NCBI GenBank assembly: GCA_003990745.1 | Contig: RBNI01001901.1 | Span: 1-20,472, forward strand | Source of the DNA: Jimgerdemannia flammicorona | Lineage: Eukaryota > Mucoromycota > Endogonomycetes > Endogonales > Endogonaceae | DNA: 20,472 nt | Direction of reading: 5' to 3' | In this document: positions 1-9,474 of the stretch, piece by piece | Layout: each line of letters begins with the position of its first letter | How positions within the stretch are numbered: position 1 is the first letter of the stretch | Notes under the pieces: generated by a model | What the model was told of the DNA's origin: nothing | Seen by the model: only the letters and a program-made list of their open reading frames with translations | The model's database searches: none | Made by a program: the position numbers and the translations under genes

Positions 1-124
1 TTTTGTTTTATAGACTCAGAGTCTCACAGATTTTTATTAGAAGGAAACCTAGACTATACATATAGGCCAAAACTCTCCCCCACCACCCATTAAGCACTAC
101 CTCCCTATTAACCTAGACTAGCTA

Positions 125-1110
125 TTGTTCAGCAGCTTGACCATACCAGGTGTAGTAGGGCCTATATTGGCCCATATCTCATTCTGTACACCATACTCTC
201 CCTATTACCAGGGAGAACCCAGCTATATGCCAATAACTGAAAGCATATATCTGAGACCCCAATATATATACAAAACTATGTTTGAGCTAAATAGAATAGC
301 CCTTACCACCATAAAAAGAATGATAGACAAAGAAAAAACTCTCATCAAAGTATATTACAGTAGATAGGGCCTGGTTCTCCCAGATGAGATAAGTAGAGGA
401 CTTATATGTGAGATGAGAGGAGACTCCCAATACCCCACTACTCAAGCCTGTAGGCCTCAATCACATTACTATATCAGCTCCCAGTTCCAGTTAAGTATAG
501 CCAAGATATCTGAAATAGGTAGCCTCAGGTCCCCTAACTCCTCACAATAATCAAGGTCCAATCTGCTGAATTATCAAAAGAAGCCAAGAGTGTTACCTAC
601 TACCTAACTGCTCTGTATCAATCAAAAGGCCCTATCAAAGCAGCATCCACCCCAGCCCCAATGACCGCCCCAAGTCTGATACCCTACTAGTTTACCATAA
701 TTGCCCTTCTATCTATCTGTGATAGCCATCTCCTCTCCTATCCCAACAATGCCTGAAAAATAGTCACCTACACCAGAACTGTACTCACCAGGAAGCTCGC
801 CAAAGTCAGAGGGCCCTACTATAGGTACTGAGGATCTGCAGGTAACTTATACTGGGCACTTGATGCCCAAGGTTGGCCAACTCTCTATATAACTTGTGAT
901 GCACCAAGATAATATCTTATTGGCAATGGCAAAAGGAAGAAGATACTACACCAAAATAAGCATACTCCAGATACAGCTGAAGGTACCAGAATCTGTGAAA
1001 AAGTAGAGAAGACACAGATCTAACACCAATAAAGGGGCAACTCATCACTATTGCCCTCCTCCTACTATACCCATACAGGTACAGCAAACCAATCTGAGGT
1101 AGAGGGGGTA
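125..1110 (+). pseudogene. Unrecognised degraded coding-like stretch, + strand
   Basis: I do not recognise this sequence. One + frame is open from 125 to 548 except for a single TAG at 365-367. After a shift near 540-553, the next frame reads on to about 1100 with scattered TAG, TGA and TAA codons separated by protein-like text, for example KVQSAELSKEAKSV just after 553 and GNGKRKKILHQNKH near 920. The other strand is also fairly open here, so the strand call is tentative. The stops could be decayed CAG, CGA or CAA codons, as in the neighbouring transposons. The stretch holds only two CpGs (666 and 798). It may be part of another old element or a captured gene; no domain is visible. Confidence 0.25.
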
Positions 1111-1239
1111 ATAATAGAGGAAAGAAGACTTGGAAGGTTGCCTACCAAACCTTATGACTAGTAAGGTAGCAGAGAAAGAAGCCCCTATATCATGTCTCAT
1201 CTGTTTATTCTATTACATTCTTCTCTTCTTAAAAATCAA

Positions 1240-2165
1240 TATCTATATTGATTCAAAAATTGAGAACTAGGAGAGGAGTAGGTGGGATATCCTTCTTCTC
1301 ATCCAACTTATTATTGTCTTCCCCACCAATGGTTGAGGGAGTAGTTGCTAATAGCTTGATATTAAAGATAGAGAAATCAATGAGGTCTATGAGCATCTAG
1401 TATAGGGGTCCTCTATCTGATACAGTTGGGGCCATCCAGGTAGGAGACTTGCTAGTTATATCTGAGAATATCCATTTGAGTGCATAGTCCTTCAAAGAGA
1501 TCAGAAAGACCTTAGAGCCATTGGTCTAGAGTTATCATTCAGAAGAGGGCTCTAGTAGGGTTCACAGTCAGTAAACTTGAGAGTAATCTAGAAGTGAGCT
1601 TCTTGAGCAATCTTAATCTCCAGTTCATTAATCTTGGGAAGAAGAGATTCTGGAAATCCTTCAGTTATATATAGTTGAGATTAGAGATCACAAAAAGTAT
1701 ATAGTATATAATCTGATAGACTTTCTTAGCTAGTCTTTATTTATACCTATCTAAGTTGGTCTAGTCTGAGATCTGGTTAATAGGTAGGCCTAATATATAT
1801 TGAAGAAGTTAGTGGCCAATTTCATATTTATATCAGATTTCTAAGTAACTGGTAGCAAGGTAGGCCCTTTATATGACTTTATAGCAGTTAAGAATATAAT
1901 GTTCTAGGTCTTGGCTGATGAGGTTAAGGGCCTTAGAGCAGTAGTACCTTCTTTAGATAGTGATCTAGATATATTCAAAGAGGTGGTCAATCTGGCTTGA
2001 GAGAGGCTGGCTATAGTGGGCTGTTTGGTAGTAGATAGTAGGTATTCTTATATTGTTTTTCTTTAGAGAGAGGAGAGGGAGATGGGGTTGCAGTATATTC
2101 CTCTGTCTGGTGTGACTTCATTTTGATCATATTCCTAGAGAAATATATAATCTATTACTATAAGT
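1240..2165 (-). pseudogene. Unrecognised degraded coding-like stretch, - strand (possible gag or extra ORF)
   Basis: Read on the - strand, this has a possible start near 2130 (MIKMKSHQTEEYTATPSPSP), then a Ser/Pro-rich head. A frame change near 2040 leads into a helical stretch (AHYSQPLSSQIDHLFEYI, then LNLISQDLEHYILNCYKV), interrupted mainly by TAG and TAA codons. Further frames between 1680 and 1250 keep protein-like text, for example PESLLPKINELEIKIAQEAH and KVFLISLKDYALKWIFSD. The length and helical, low-cysteine character would suit a retroelement gag, but no zinc knuckle is seen and I cannot match it to a family. It lies beyond the poly(T) tract that ends the chromovirus, so it is probably a separate element. 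Confidence 0.25.
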
Positions 2166-2254
2166 AGAGCATATACTGATTATATGAGAAAATACTAATT
2201 TCAAAAGAGTTATCACATTGTAGTTATAGTTATACAGAGTTGACAGATCTTAGG

Positions 2255-2270
2255 TTTTTTTTTTTTTTTT
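2255..2270 (-). repeat. Run of 16 T, poly(A) on the - strand
   Basis: Sixteen consecutive T on the + strand are sixteen A on the - strand. They lie about 320 bp downstream of the chromodomain codons of the - strand pol gene. That is where a poly(A) tail of a reverse-transcribed mRNA, or a simple A-run near an LTR, would sit. Confidence 0.55.
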
Positions 2271-2589
2271 GACTTATTGATATATTTATGAGAACTGATC
2301 ATTCTTGTCTAGAGCAAGAGCTCTCATAGTAATGGCTGGAGATTTGAACCTTTCAGAAATAATATTTCTTATAATCTAAGACAATTTCTAATAACAATAT
2401 CTGTCATATGGATGGACTTGAGATTGGTTCCAATATTGTTAGCTTTCTTAAGTTCTATATAAAGTATCTATTATTCTCTAATAGAGATGATACAGATAGC
2501 ATAAATAGAGTTATTCAAATATATTTTACTATACCTTGCTGAGTTAGTTCCTGAATATCCTCTTATTGGTTAATTATAGTACTTCTTCT

Positions 2590-2709
2590 TTTTTTCAGAT
2601 AGTATTATAAGTGGGGTAATCCTTTCACTTAATGAGGAAGAACTGCTTGACTGTTTTGATATATTTGCAGATCTTGTGGTCAAGTACTTCCTCAATTTCG
2701 AATTTCATA
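2590..2709 (-). other. Chromodomain of the pol relic
   Basis: The - strand reads KFEIEEVLDHKI, then QFFLIK-stop-KDYP, then NTI-stop-KKEE. This matches the chromodomain pattern (EVE.ILD.., YLVKWKGYP, NTWEP). Both stops are TGA, as expected from TGG, which restores the two conserved tryptophans of the aromatic cage region. In chromoviruses this domain at the integrase C-terminus directs insertion to methylated-H3K9 heterochromatin. Confidence 0.8.
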
Positions 2710-3219
2710 TGTAATCATTGATTCTAATTAAGAGTGATGATGGAACTGTATATTTAGAGAATAGATTTACATAGTAGTCTACTAGTTGGCTGATATAGAA
2801 TACTAGGTATACTCAAATATTATAGGAGAGTTGCTACTTATAGTTGACTTTGCTGACTTCTTCTATAATCTTATATAGTTCAATTCTTCTAGTATAGAGT
2901 TTCTTAGATAGTTGCTATATCAGGATATTTGAGTAGAGATAGTCTGTTCTAAGTATGACTATGTCACCAATATTGTAGGAGACTTCTCTTTACTTCAAGT
3001 TGACATACTTGGTCTGGTAGTTCTGTACTTCTATGAGAGTATCTCTTGTTATTCATATAAGGTCAGAAATGGTCTCAGTCAGGTCTTGGGCTGCTGGGAC
3101 TGCTGATTTTATAGTAGTACTTAGTATTTAGATATTGATCATAGTTTAGAAAGAATAGAGTCTTCTTTATAAAGGTTTTCTGACTATTATTGTAGAAAAA
3201 CTCAGCATGGGCCAGATAT

Positions 3220-3860
3220 TTGTTTCAATTATTTTACTTATAATAGTAGAAGATGCTGAGTATTTGCTTGAGAGTTCTATTAATTTGCTCAGTCTGGTCA
3301 TTAGTCTGAGAGTGGTAGATAGTAGAGAACTTTAGTTTGGTACCATAAAGGGAAAAGAATGCCTTTCAGAAGTTGCTTGTGAACTTGGTATTACAGTCAG
3401 ATACAATTATACTAGATATGTCATATAATCTGAATACTTGATTGAGAAAGATTTCAGCAATCTCTGGTACTGTGGCAGTAGTCTTAGTGGGTGTAAAGTG
3501 AGCTTATTTTCTCAGGTAGTCTATGAATACTACAAGGTATCTCATCCTGCTTTGGTCTTGGGGAGCTAGATAATAAAGTTCATTGCAATCTGATCTCAGT
3601 TATAGCTAGAGATGGACAGAGGTTACAGAAGTCCTACTAGTAGCTTGTTATCACTTTTGAATCTTTGATATATTTCACATAAGGCCACAAAATCTTTAAT
3701 ATCTTTGATCATCTTTAGTTAGTAAAACTCTCATGAGAGGAGATTGTAGGTCTTTTTAAAATCAAAGTATCCTACTGTAAGAGTATTATAGAGTTTCTGT
3801 ATGATCTTGAGCTGCAGAGTATCATTGTTAAATACAACTACTCTGTCATAGTCTCTATAG
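3220..3860 (-). other. Integrase region (zinc-binding part and DDE core)
   Basis: The - strand text includes TVGYFDFKKTYNLLSHESF, matching the zinc-finger region (GHFG..KTYE.L...F). Further on come VFIDYLRK, SDCNTKFTSNF and QTEQINRTLKQIL. The three catalytic acids are still encoded at 3519-3521 (D), 3396-3398 (D) and 3288-3290 (E). The last two are 35 residues apart, the canonical spacing. Several TAG and TGA stops interrupt the domain, including one just after VFIDYLRK. Confidence 0.9.
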
Positions 3861-4049
3861 ATAAGTTCATCATAGTAAGTGAATCTTTTGGATATTTGCC
3901 TCATAGATTCTGAGACCTCAGTCTCTGGGTCTTAGCAGAATTGAAGGAATTTTATCAGAGGGCTATCTTGTTGGTAGTCATTCTTGATCATCTGAGTGAG
4001 ATCTCTAATTATCTCAACCATAAAGACAAGTTCATCTTCTATGTATCTA

Positions 4050-4480
4050 GAGAAACCATCAGCCACTTAGTTGATTTTATCTGAGATATACTTGATTTCT
4101 ATATTAAAGTTAGTAATAATTTTTATCTAACAGGCTTATCTGTAGATTAGTATAGACTGTGTGTGAATAGACTATAAGATATAGTGATCAGTATAGGTTA
4201 TAAATAGTTATCCTAGGAGAAAGTGGTATCATTCTTAGAGTATAGTAATAATGGCCAAGAGTTTCTTTTTATAGATAGTATACTAGATCTCAGCTAGCTT
4301 AAGCTTTTGGAAGAGATAGATTACTAGATAATCTTCTTGACTGAGTACTACCTCAATGGCAATATCAGAGATATCTATAGTCAGAGTGAATAGTCTAGTA
4401 GAGTTAGATGCAATTAGTACAAGAGCTTTAGTAAGAAGTCTCTTGAGGTAATCTATGGTCTAAGTATACTCAGAGATCCA
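4050..4480 (-). other. RNase H region of the pol relic
   Basis: The - strand reads FTLTIDISDIAIEVVLSQED at about 4330-4390, equivalent to the gypsy signature FTLETDASDFAIGAVLSQ. The first catalytic Asp (in TID) is kept; the second, in SD, is also present. Downstream the frame is broken by stops. Confidence 0.8.
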
Positions 4481-4514
4481 TTCAGTCTTAATGTTCACTT
4501 CTTTGTAAGCTAGA

Positions 4515-5275
4515 TAAGTCAGTAGAACTGCAATAGCAGAGTATTTTTAGATAAATCTTTAGTAATAATCTGTAATATCCAGAAAATACTAGAGTAGCTT
4601 AAGGGTAGTGGGGATAGAAATATTCTTAAAAGCTGATACCTTTTAGAAGTCCAATTGATACCTTCAGCAGAGATGATATATCCTAGATACTCAATCTGGT
4701 CTTGATAGAACTTATACTTACTCATCTTAGCATAGAGCTAGTGTTCTTACAGAAGGGTCAGTATTTGTCTGAGATAGATATAGTATAGTTTTACTGTTTT
4801 ACTATATATTAGTATATCATCAATATATATAAATATACAGATATTGAGCAGTGGTCCAAAGATATTATTCATTAGATACTAGAATATTACTAGTACATTG
4901 GTCAAACCAAAAGACATAACTCAGAACTGATAGTATCCAAACTGCATTCAGAAAGCTGTTTTTTTAATATTCTTCTCATCAATGAGAATCTGGTGGTAAC
5001 CAATTCACAAGTCTAGTAGGGAAAAGGTCTTGGCCTTGAAGATTTGGTATAACAACTCATCAATCCTAGACAAGATATACTAGCTCTTGATAGTAATTTT
5101 ATTGAGAGCTCTGTAGTTAATATATATTTGTAGAGAACTATCCTTCTTCTTGATAAACAGAATGGGGGCTCTAAATAGAGAATGGCTAAATTCAATATAT
5201 CCTTAGATCAATAGTTTGGTCAACTCATCCTTGAGAATCTTGAGTTTAGGTTGGGCCAGCTAGTAGATACTCTTA
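4515..5275 (-). other. Reverse transcriptase region of the pol relic
   Basis: Motifs in order on the - strand are LKILKDELTKLL, GYIEFSHSLFRAPILF, IYINYRALN, FSLLDL-stop-IGYHQI, FIYIDDILIYS (the YIDD box, with the two Asp codons at 4816-4821) and YLGYIISAEGI at about 4680. The metal-binding Asp residues are retained. Stops such as those just before LYAKMSKYKFY fit CAA to TAA and CAG to TAG. Confidence 0.92.
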
Positions 5276-5559
5276 TATAGAGATTCAGATCCTAAAATAA
5301 AATCAATTCCATATTAGATTTGGTGCTTGGGTGGAAGTCCTTTGGGTTCCTGGAATACATCTTGGAATTCCTCAAACAATTCTTGAGCTTCTGATGGGAC
5401 TGGACTACTCAGGACTTCAGTAACTTCTTATATAGTATAGATAAAGTATATCTTTCCCTTTTTATAAGAGAGTCTCTTCATTTGAATAACAGAGATGATC
5501 TCAATTCCTTGGTGGTTAGTACCTTCTTGAGGTGACAGAGTGATATTTCTGCCTTCATG

Positions 5560-5790
5560 GATCAGATTGAACTTATTGGTTCTCCAGTTGATATCTGGGT
5601 TGTACTGAGTCAACCAAATCTTTTCTAGGATAATATCTTATTCTGGAAGGTCTATGATACTGAAGTCCAACTTTTGATATTTGCCAATCTTGAGCAATAG
5701 GTCTTTGCAGATCTTGGTCAAAGGTACAGTCTTGCCATCACCATTCCACAGAACTTTGAAAGAAGCAAAATTTAACATGCCTTATTGTCA
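5560..5790 (-). other. Retropepsin C-terminal half
   Basis: The - strand reads KTVPLTKICKDLLLKIGKYQ, then KLDFSIIDLPE-stop-DIILEKIWL and NPDINWRT. This matches the end of chromoviral aspartic protease (YDIILGMPWL..HNPDIDW). The active-site DSG segment would lie to the right of about 5800 and is not seen. Confidence 0.8.
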
Positions 5791-5825
5791 ATACATTACT
5801 CCATCCAGCACAACACCAATTTGTC

Positions 5826-7760
5826 GCGTCGGTTCGACAGAGCCTATAAAAAAATCGCAAACCGAAACACGCGCATCTCCCTGCTCAAGAACTACATCCA
5901 GCATGATTTTTACTCTCTTCCTCCCCTCTCCCAGCTTACGAATCCCTATTACAGTCGTCATTTCGGCATAAACGTGATTGAGAAATAGTATGACGTCGAA
6001 ATCACGTGTTCTGGCCACGATGACGTCTGCATAGATTCACGTCTCCGACTCATGTGCCGCCACCCCTGGTTATTCTAGTACACAATTTCGTAAATCGACT
6101 TAATCCATGCCAAACACTTATATTTAATAGTACAGAATTGCGAAAAGAACAGTATGGTTGTAGGGTTCTAGTGCTTAAAATAATCTAGAGCATCAACAAC
6201 AGTTCATGGCCAGGAAAAGATATTCCAATTTCAAAAACCGCTCGAACTTACTGCCATTGATACCCTTCCCCTCAGCAAAATGTATCTCACGCATGTATTG
6301 TACGGTGCAACCGTGGCATTACTTCCTCTACTCCTCCCGCATGACCGCAACCTTGCCAGCATCAGATCTCTTCCTCGCAGTAGATCCATGTCCTTCGCTC
6401 TTTTCCTCCTTATCCTCCTCAATCTTCATGCACATTTCGCCAAATTTCTTTGGCGGATCCATTGTATCGCTTAGCAAACTCGCAACTTCCGCCAACTTAG
6501 TCCTCAAGGTGGAGATATCAAAACGGGTATGAAAGGCGTCATTGCCATCGATACATCGTTTTTCCGCTTGTAGTTTCTCCATCAGATCGCTCACGAGGTC
6601 TAGCACCTCAGCCTTAACTTCTTCGGCAGCGGGGGTGGTGCAGTTGGCCTTCTTGACTCGAATGGCGTCTGTGTTTTGTTCACCGCGGTCGTCATCATGC
6701 TAAATAATGAAGATTTTCGGGCGTTGTACGGTTCGAAGCATTAATTCACAGCTATCGATGGCGTGAATCAAGATAACTCGCAAATGCAAAAAGAACCCAC
6801 CTCGATGGCCACATTTGTTGGCGCGACTTGAAGCACCTTAACGTTTGGCTCTTTCAATAGTAGCGTGAAGATCATGTTCACAGTCATCGTCGTCTTACCA
6901 AGGATAGCCCCTTTTCTTGGAGGAAGCGTGCAGCCGCCCGCTTCTGAGCCGGGATTAAAGGGGAAGCGACACGACAGACTTTTTCGAGAAGTTCTTGCGT
7001 GCGAAAGTCCAATGTCGCCAACCAGTTCTTGTCAGCATCGCTTTCGAAGGTACCCCGGCTGCTCGCGTCGTTCGATGGCTCTCAAGGCACGTGAGGCGGT
7101 GATAATATTCTGCACCGCGCACACATAAAGTTCGTCATCCACAGCGAGATCGTCCTCACCGAAGTGATCCCTGGTAATGAACACAGCGACATGGAGAACC
7201 TCGCTCTCGTCGTCGTAGTAATTCACGACTCCAAAAAAATACTTATCGATATGTCTCACGACGTCCTCCCTGGTGAAGAGCAAGAAATCGCCCGGAATGA
7301 AGTCCGACCGCTCATCTTTTTTAGGATGGGGTAGGTAGAGCTAAATGTAGTTGTGACCGACTTTGGAGACCGGGAGGATTCGCTGGTTAGCGTCGTCGAG
7401 CTTCTCGAGGCCATATCTAATCTGAGCGCGAACCTCTTCTATGATGAGCGAAGAGAAATGTGTGTAGTACTCTTGTGAGTTATTGAACAGTTTCTTGGAA
7501 GAGGGGAGAAAACGCGCGTGGCGCTCGATGTCGAATATCACGTTCTCGCTGCAGACCACGCCCAGTTGAGGATGCAAAGCAAGAGTTTGTGACAATAGAA
7601 GATGGGTTGCGTACAAACGGATAGGTGTTTCTTGGAACCGGTTTCGCCCTTGCTTAAGGGGCTCATCAGTTGGTTTACAGCAACCAAGACCGGCATCAGG
7701 AACCGGTCAAAAGTAAAGTTAGTAGGTGTTTCGGATTGCGAAGACAAGATTCATGTTGAT
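5826..7760 (-). pseudogene. SF1 (SEN1/ZNFX1-like) helicase relic, split gene
   Basis: A broken superfamily-1 RNA/DNA helicase N-terminal half. A first segment (about 7740-7640) reads FDRFLMPVLVAVNQ in another frame. From 7616 to 7032 one frame is open except for TAG at 7339-7341 (probably CAG). It contains YYTHFSSLIIEEVRAQIRYG, then FIPGDFLLFTRED and VQNIITASRALRAIER, which resemble the beta-rich domain and the (S/N).ITT..R...AL segment before motif I in SEN1-like helicases. A 1-nt shift near 7055 leads to LIPAQKRAAARFLQEKG (Q-motif region). The frame then returns at GKTTMTVNMIF (damaged Walker A) and KVLQVAPTNVAIE (motif Ia). A GT-AG intron fits 6700-6800, followed by a charged helical linker, 6699-6328. 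A further exon reads ADVIVA near 6015 (start of the motif II region). No DEAA box follows; the gene is truncated at the gypsy junction. Family assignment rests on these motifs only. Confidence 0.6.
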
Positions 7761-8310
7761 ACGAAATACTTATCTGAATAGAGATATTTTCCAGCTGTAG
7801 AAACGCATAGTGCAAGGTATTCGCCCCATGTAGAACCTTAGAACGTTCACGGTCCAGTTTGTTTAAGTCCGGTCAAGGTGATCACGGTGAGCAAACATAA
7901 CGCAATATGTGCCATAACTCTCATACAGCCACCGAACACGAGAAGTATGGGAACCTAACACGATTAGCAACTGTGAGTAGCTACGCGAACCACAAACGAT
8001 ATTGGTGCTGACTGCTGCAAAATCTGTTTAGAACCAAAGGGGGGCAACGTCATGCGAAACTGAAATTCGTGGCTTATGGACGACCATTTTTGGTGACGTC
8101 ATTTTTTTTTCGTTCAAAAAACAGAGCACCCGATTTTCTCGTTGGGTCGGTGCCTTATAGACCATTTCGGTCGCAGAAAGCCTCTCATGCAAAAGTCTCT
8201 ATGTTGCATCGTGTTGGTTGCTGCAGGGCTGTTTATGCCAACTGTCTGGTGGCCATCTCAAACCAACTTGGCTATAATTGGGGTACTTCAGTAAGGAGTT
8301 TGATATGAAG
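7761..8310. other. Upstream region of the helicase relic, no gene supported
   Basis: About 550 bp, mostly CpG-normal, 5' of the helicase relic. A short - strand stretch near 7850-7770 (KVLHGANTLHYAFLQLENIS) could be an upstream exon of that gene, but I cannot splice it convincingly. A + strand open frame, 8069-8308, has no recognisable domain and is probably chance. Confidence 0.4.
8094..8101. promoter_or_regulatory. Palindromic TGACGTCA (CRE/ATF-type) site
   Basis: An exact TGACGTCA palindrome, the consensus site for ATF/CREB bZIP factors, lies about 350-500 bp upstream of the helicase relic. Related TGACGTC half-matches occur at 5990 and 6020. One 8-mer in a window this size can easily be chance, so this is only a note. 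Confidence 0.2.
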
Positions 8311-8311
8311 T

Positions 8312-8461
8312 TATGTACCTTACTATTTGCACTTCAACATCTTTAAAGTTTGTTAAATTATTTCTATAATAAGTATTTCATATTAATCTGGTAAATCTTA
8401 TATAATCAAAATTTGAAACTCTATCAACTTTACCTTTGACTGATTCTTTATACTAGTTTTG
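8312..8461. other. AT-rich, CpG-free left flank of the hAT insertion
   Basis: This sequence has no gene, no CpG and no recognised repeat. It is the left half of the pre-insertion site; the right half resumes at 14988. Confidence 0.6.
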
Positions 8462-8469
8462 ATTATTAT
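8462..8469. repeat. Left 8-bp target site duplication (attattat)
   Basis: These eight bases directly precede the TAGTG terminus. They match attactat at 14980-14987 in 7 of 8 positions; the mismatch is a C/T transition. An 8-bp duplication is diagnostic of hAT transposition. Confidence 0.85.
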
Positions 8470-8570
8470 TAGTGTTTCAAATAAATGGAGTTGATCTGGA
8501 TGAGATTTGATTCAGGTTCATCATGTAATGGATTTGAATCAACTCAGATTAGTCTCATGATCTGATCCAG
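8470..8570 (+). repeat. Left terminal inverted repeat of hAT element
   Basis: Begins TAGTGTTTCAAATAAAT, against TAGTGCTCTGAATGAGT from the right end: 11 of 17 identical, and all six differences are transitions. Further in, TTCATCATGTAATGG and AACTCAGATTA recur at the other end as TTCATCATATAATGG and AACTCAGATTA, so a degenerate inverted repeat extends about 100 bp. Confidence 0.85.
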
Positions 8571-8685
8571 ATTGATCTGGATTGATCTGGATTGATCTAC
8601 CTGGATTGATTCATTTAGATAATTTATCCAAATTGATCTATCTGGATGATCCATTCCATCCAGATTGATCCATCTAGATTGAAAT
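8571..8685. repeat. Left subterminal repeats (attgatctgg)
   Basis: Three tandem copies of the 10-mer attgatctgg, with several diverged relatives (attgatcta, attgatcca), run inside the left end. Such subterminal motifs are typical transposase-binding sites in hAT elements. Confidence 0.7.
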
Positions 8686-8689
8686 CTTT

Positions 8690-8955
8690 AATGACATCAC
8701 CCTTTCTTTTGTTCATTTTGCTCTTGTTTTTTTTTTCCTATCATACTTTGGTGACATTACTCTTTTCTTTGTTCTCTTTCTTTTTTTTGTTCTTTTTCTT
8801 TATTCTTTCCTGCCATATTATGAGTAAATAAAATAGCAGCTCTCAATTCATATGTTGGTCTAGTTTATTATTTTTCACCCTACAATGATTATCAAAAGAG
8901 AGAGTATTCGAGATGGAAATGCACTCTCTGCTGATAATGTTAGATTTTTTCTCAT
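8690..8955 (+). other. Pyrimidine-rich leader before the second hAT gene
   Basis: This stretch holds no gene. It has T-rich tracts (for example around 8725-8739 and 8770-8800) on the + strand, just upstream of the modelled start at 8956. Pyrimidine-rich leaders are common in front of fungal genes, so it could contain the promoter, but no TATA box is convincing. Confidence 0.3.
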
Positions 8956-9002
8956 ATGGGCAGTATATAAGCTACTCATCAAGAGCCAAAGGGGCATAGC
9001 AG

Positions 9003-9054
9003 TGGCAATGGTAATGACAATGGTGATGGTGACAGTGATGGTGGAGATGAGGGT
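9003..9054 (+). repeat. Impure trinucleotide tract (aat ggt / gat ggt)
   Basis: Repeated ggtaat, ggtgat and ggtgac units encode the Gly/Asn/Asp-rich stretch in exon 1 of the second hAT gene. Tracts of this kind are prone to length change. Confidence 0.7.
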
Positions 9055-9450
9055 GAATTCTGGTAACAACTCACAGCAGCCCTTCAGACCTTGGAATTCA
9101 CAGACCTTATAGCTATATATGCAGTAGCCTTTTTGAAGCAGCTGGTAGTAGATGTAGGTTACTCTTTTCTGCTGCTACTTTTTACTTGTTTAAATTCCCC
9201 CAGTATGACCTGATTCACCTCATGTTCTTCTTAGGGTCCACAGCTCTATGGTGAGATCTGCCAACTTTATTTACAATATCTAGTTAAGATGAAGAAAGGT
9301 TGAAAGATATTGCAGGGTATGCCTTTGGTGGCTAAGCTGTTGAGTCAATACATTATATGGCAGAGGTCTCAAAAGGAATAGAAGTAAGCCTTCATGAGCA
9401 ATCTTATACAACTCATGCAACTCATCAGTATGCAACTCGTCGGTATGCAG

Positions 9451-9474
9451 CTCACTCACTCACTCACTCACTCA
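9451..9474 (+). repeat. (CTCA)6 microsatellite
   Basis: Six perfect CTCA units. They lie inside the modelled second intron (9384-9660), which also holds loose repeats of a ~14-bp catataacccatc-like unit at 9555-9635. Confidence 0.9.

Larger units (their letters stand above)
2271..5815 (-). pseudogene. pol: Chromovirus (Ty3/gypsy) pol polyprotein relic
   Basis: This is a decayed pol gene of a chromodomain-bearing Ty3/gypsy retrotransposon. Reading the - strand from right to left gives the expected order: retropepsin C-terminal part, reverse transcriptase, RNase H, integrase zinc finger and core, and chromodomain. Landmarks are NPDINWRT after the protease, YRALN and FIYIDDILIYS in the RT, TIDISDIAIEVVLSQ in RNase H, an integrase D-D-35-E triad, and a chromodomain at the end. 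In-frame stops are frequent and mostly explained by CAA, CAG or TGG mutating to a stop. Gag and the protease active-site (DSG) part are missing: the element is cut at about 5790-5820, where a CpG-rich sequence begins. No clear LTR was found in the window. The domain order is that of Ty3/gypsy, not copia (integrase after RT). It is non-functional here. Confidence 0.93.
5825..8211. other. CpG-rich island between CpG-free repeats
   Basis: CpG appears abruptly at 5825 and stops after 8211. The line 7081-7140 alone has five, while the sequence on both sides is nearly devoid of CpG. The island coincides with the helicase relic. This is probably low-copy host sequence that escaped the mutation process acting on the surrounding repeats, or sequence that arrived recently. 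Confidence 0.85.

Noticed and set aside
6206..6532. 108-codon + strand frame in the CpG island
   Set aside because: It lies antisense to the charged helicase linker (6699-6328), which continues in frame from the spliced upstream exon.
8069..8308. 79-codon + strand open frame upstream of the helicase relic
   Set aside because: It has no domain, signal peptide or splice context, and it crosses the edge of the CpG-rich island. Probably chance.
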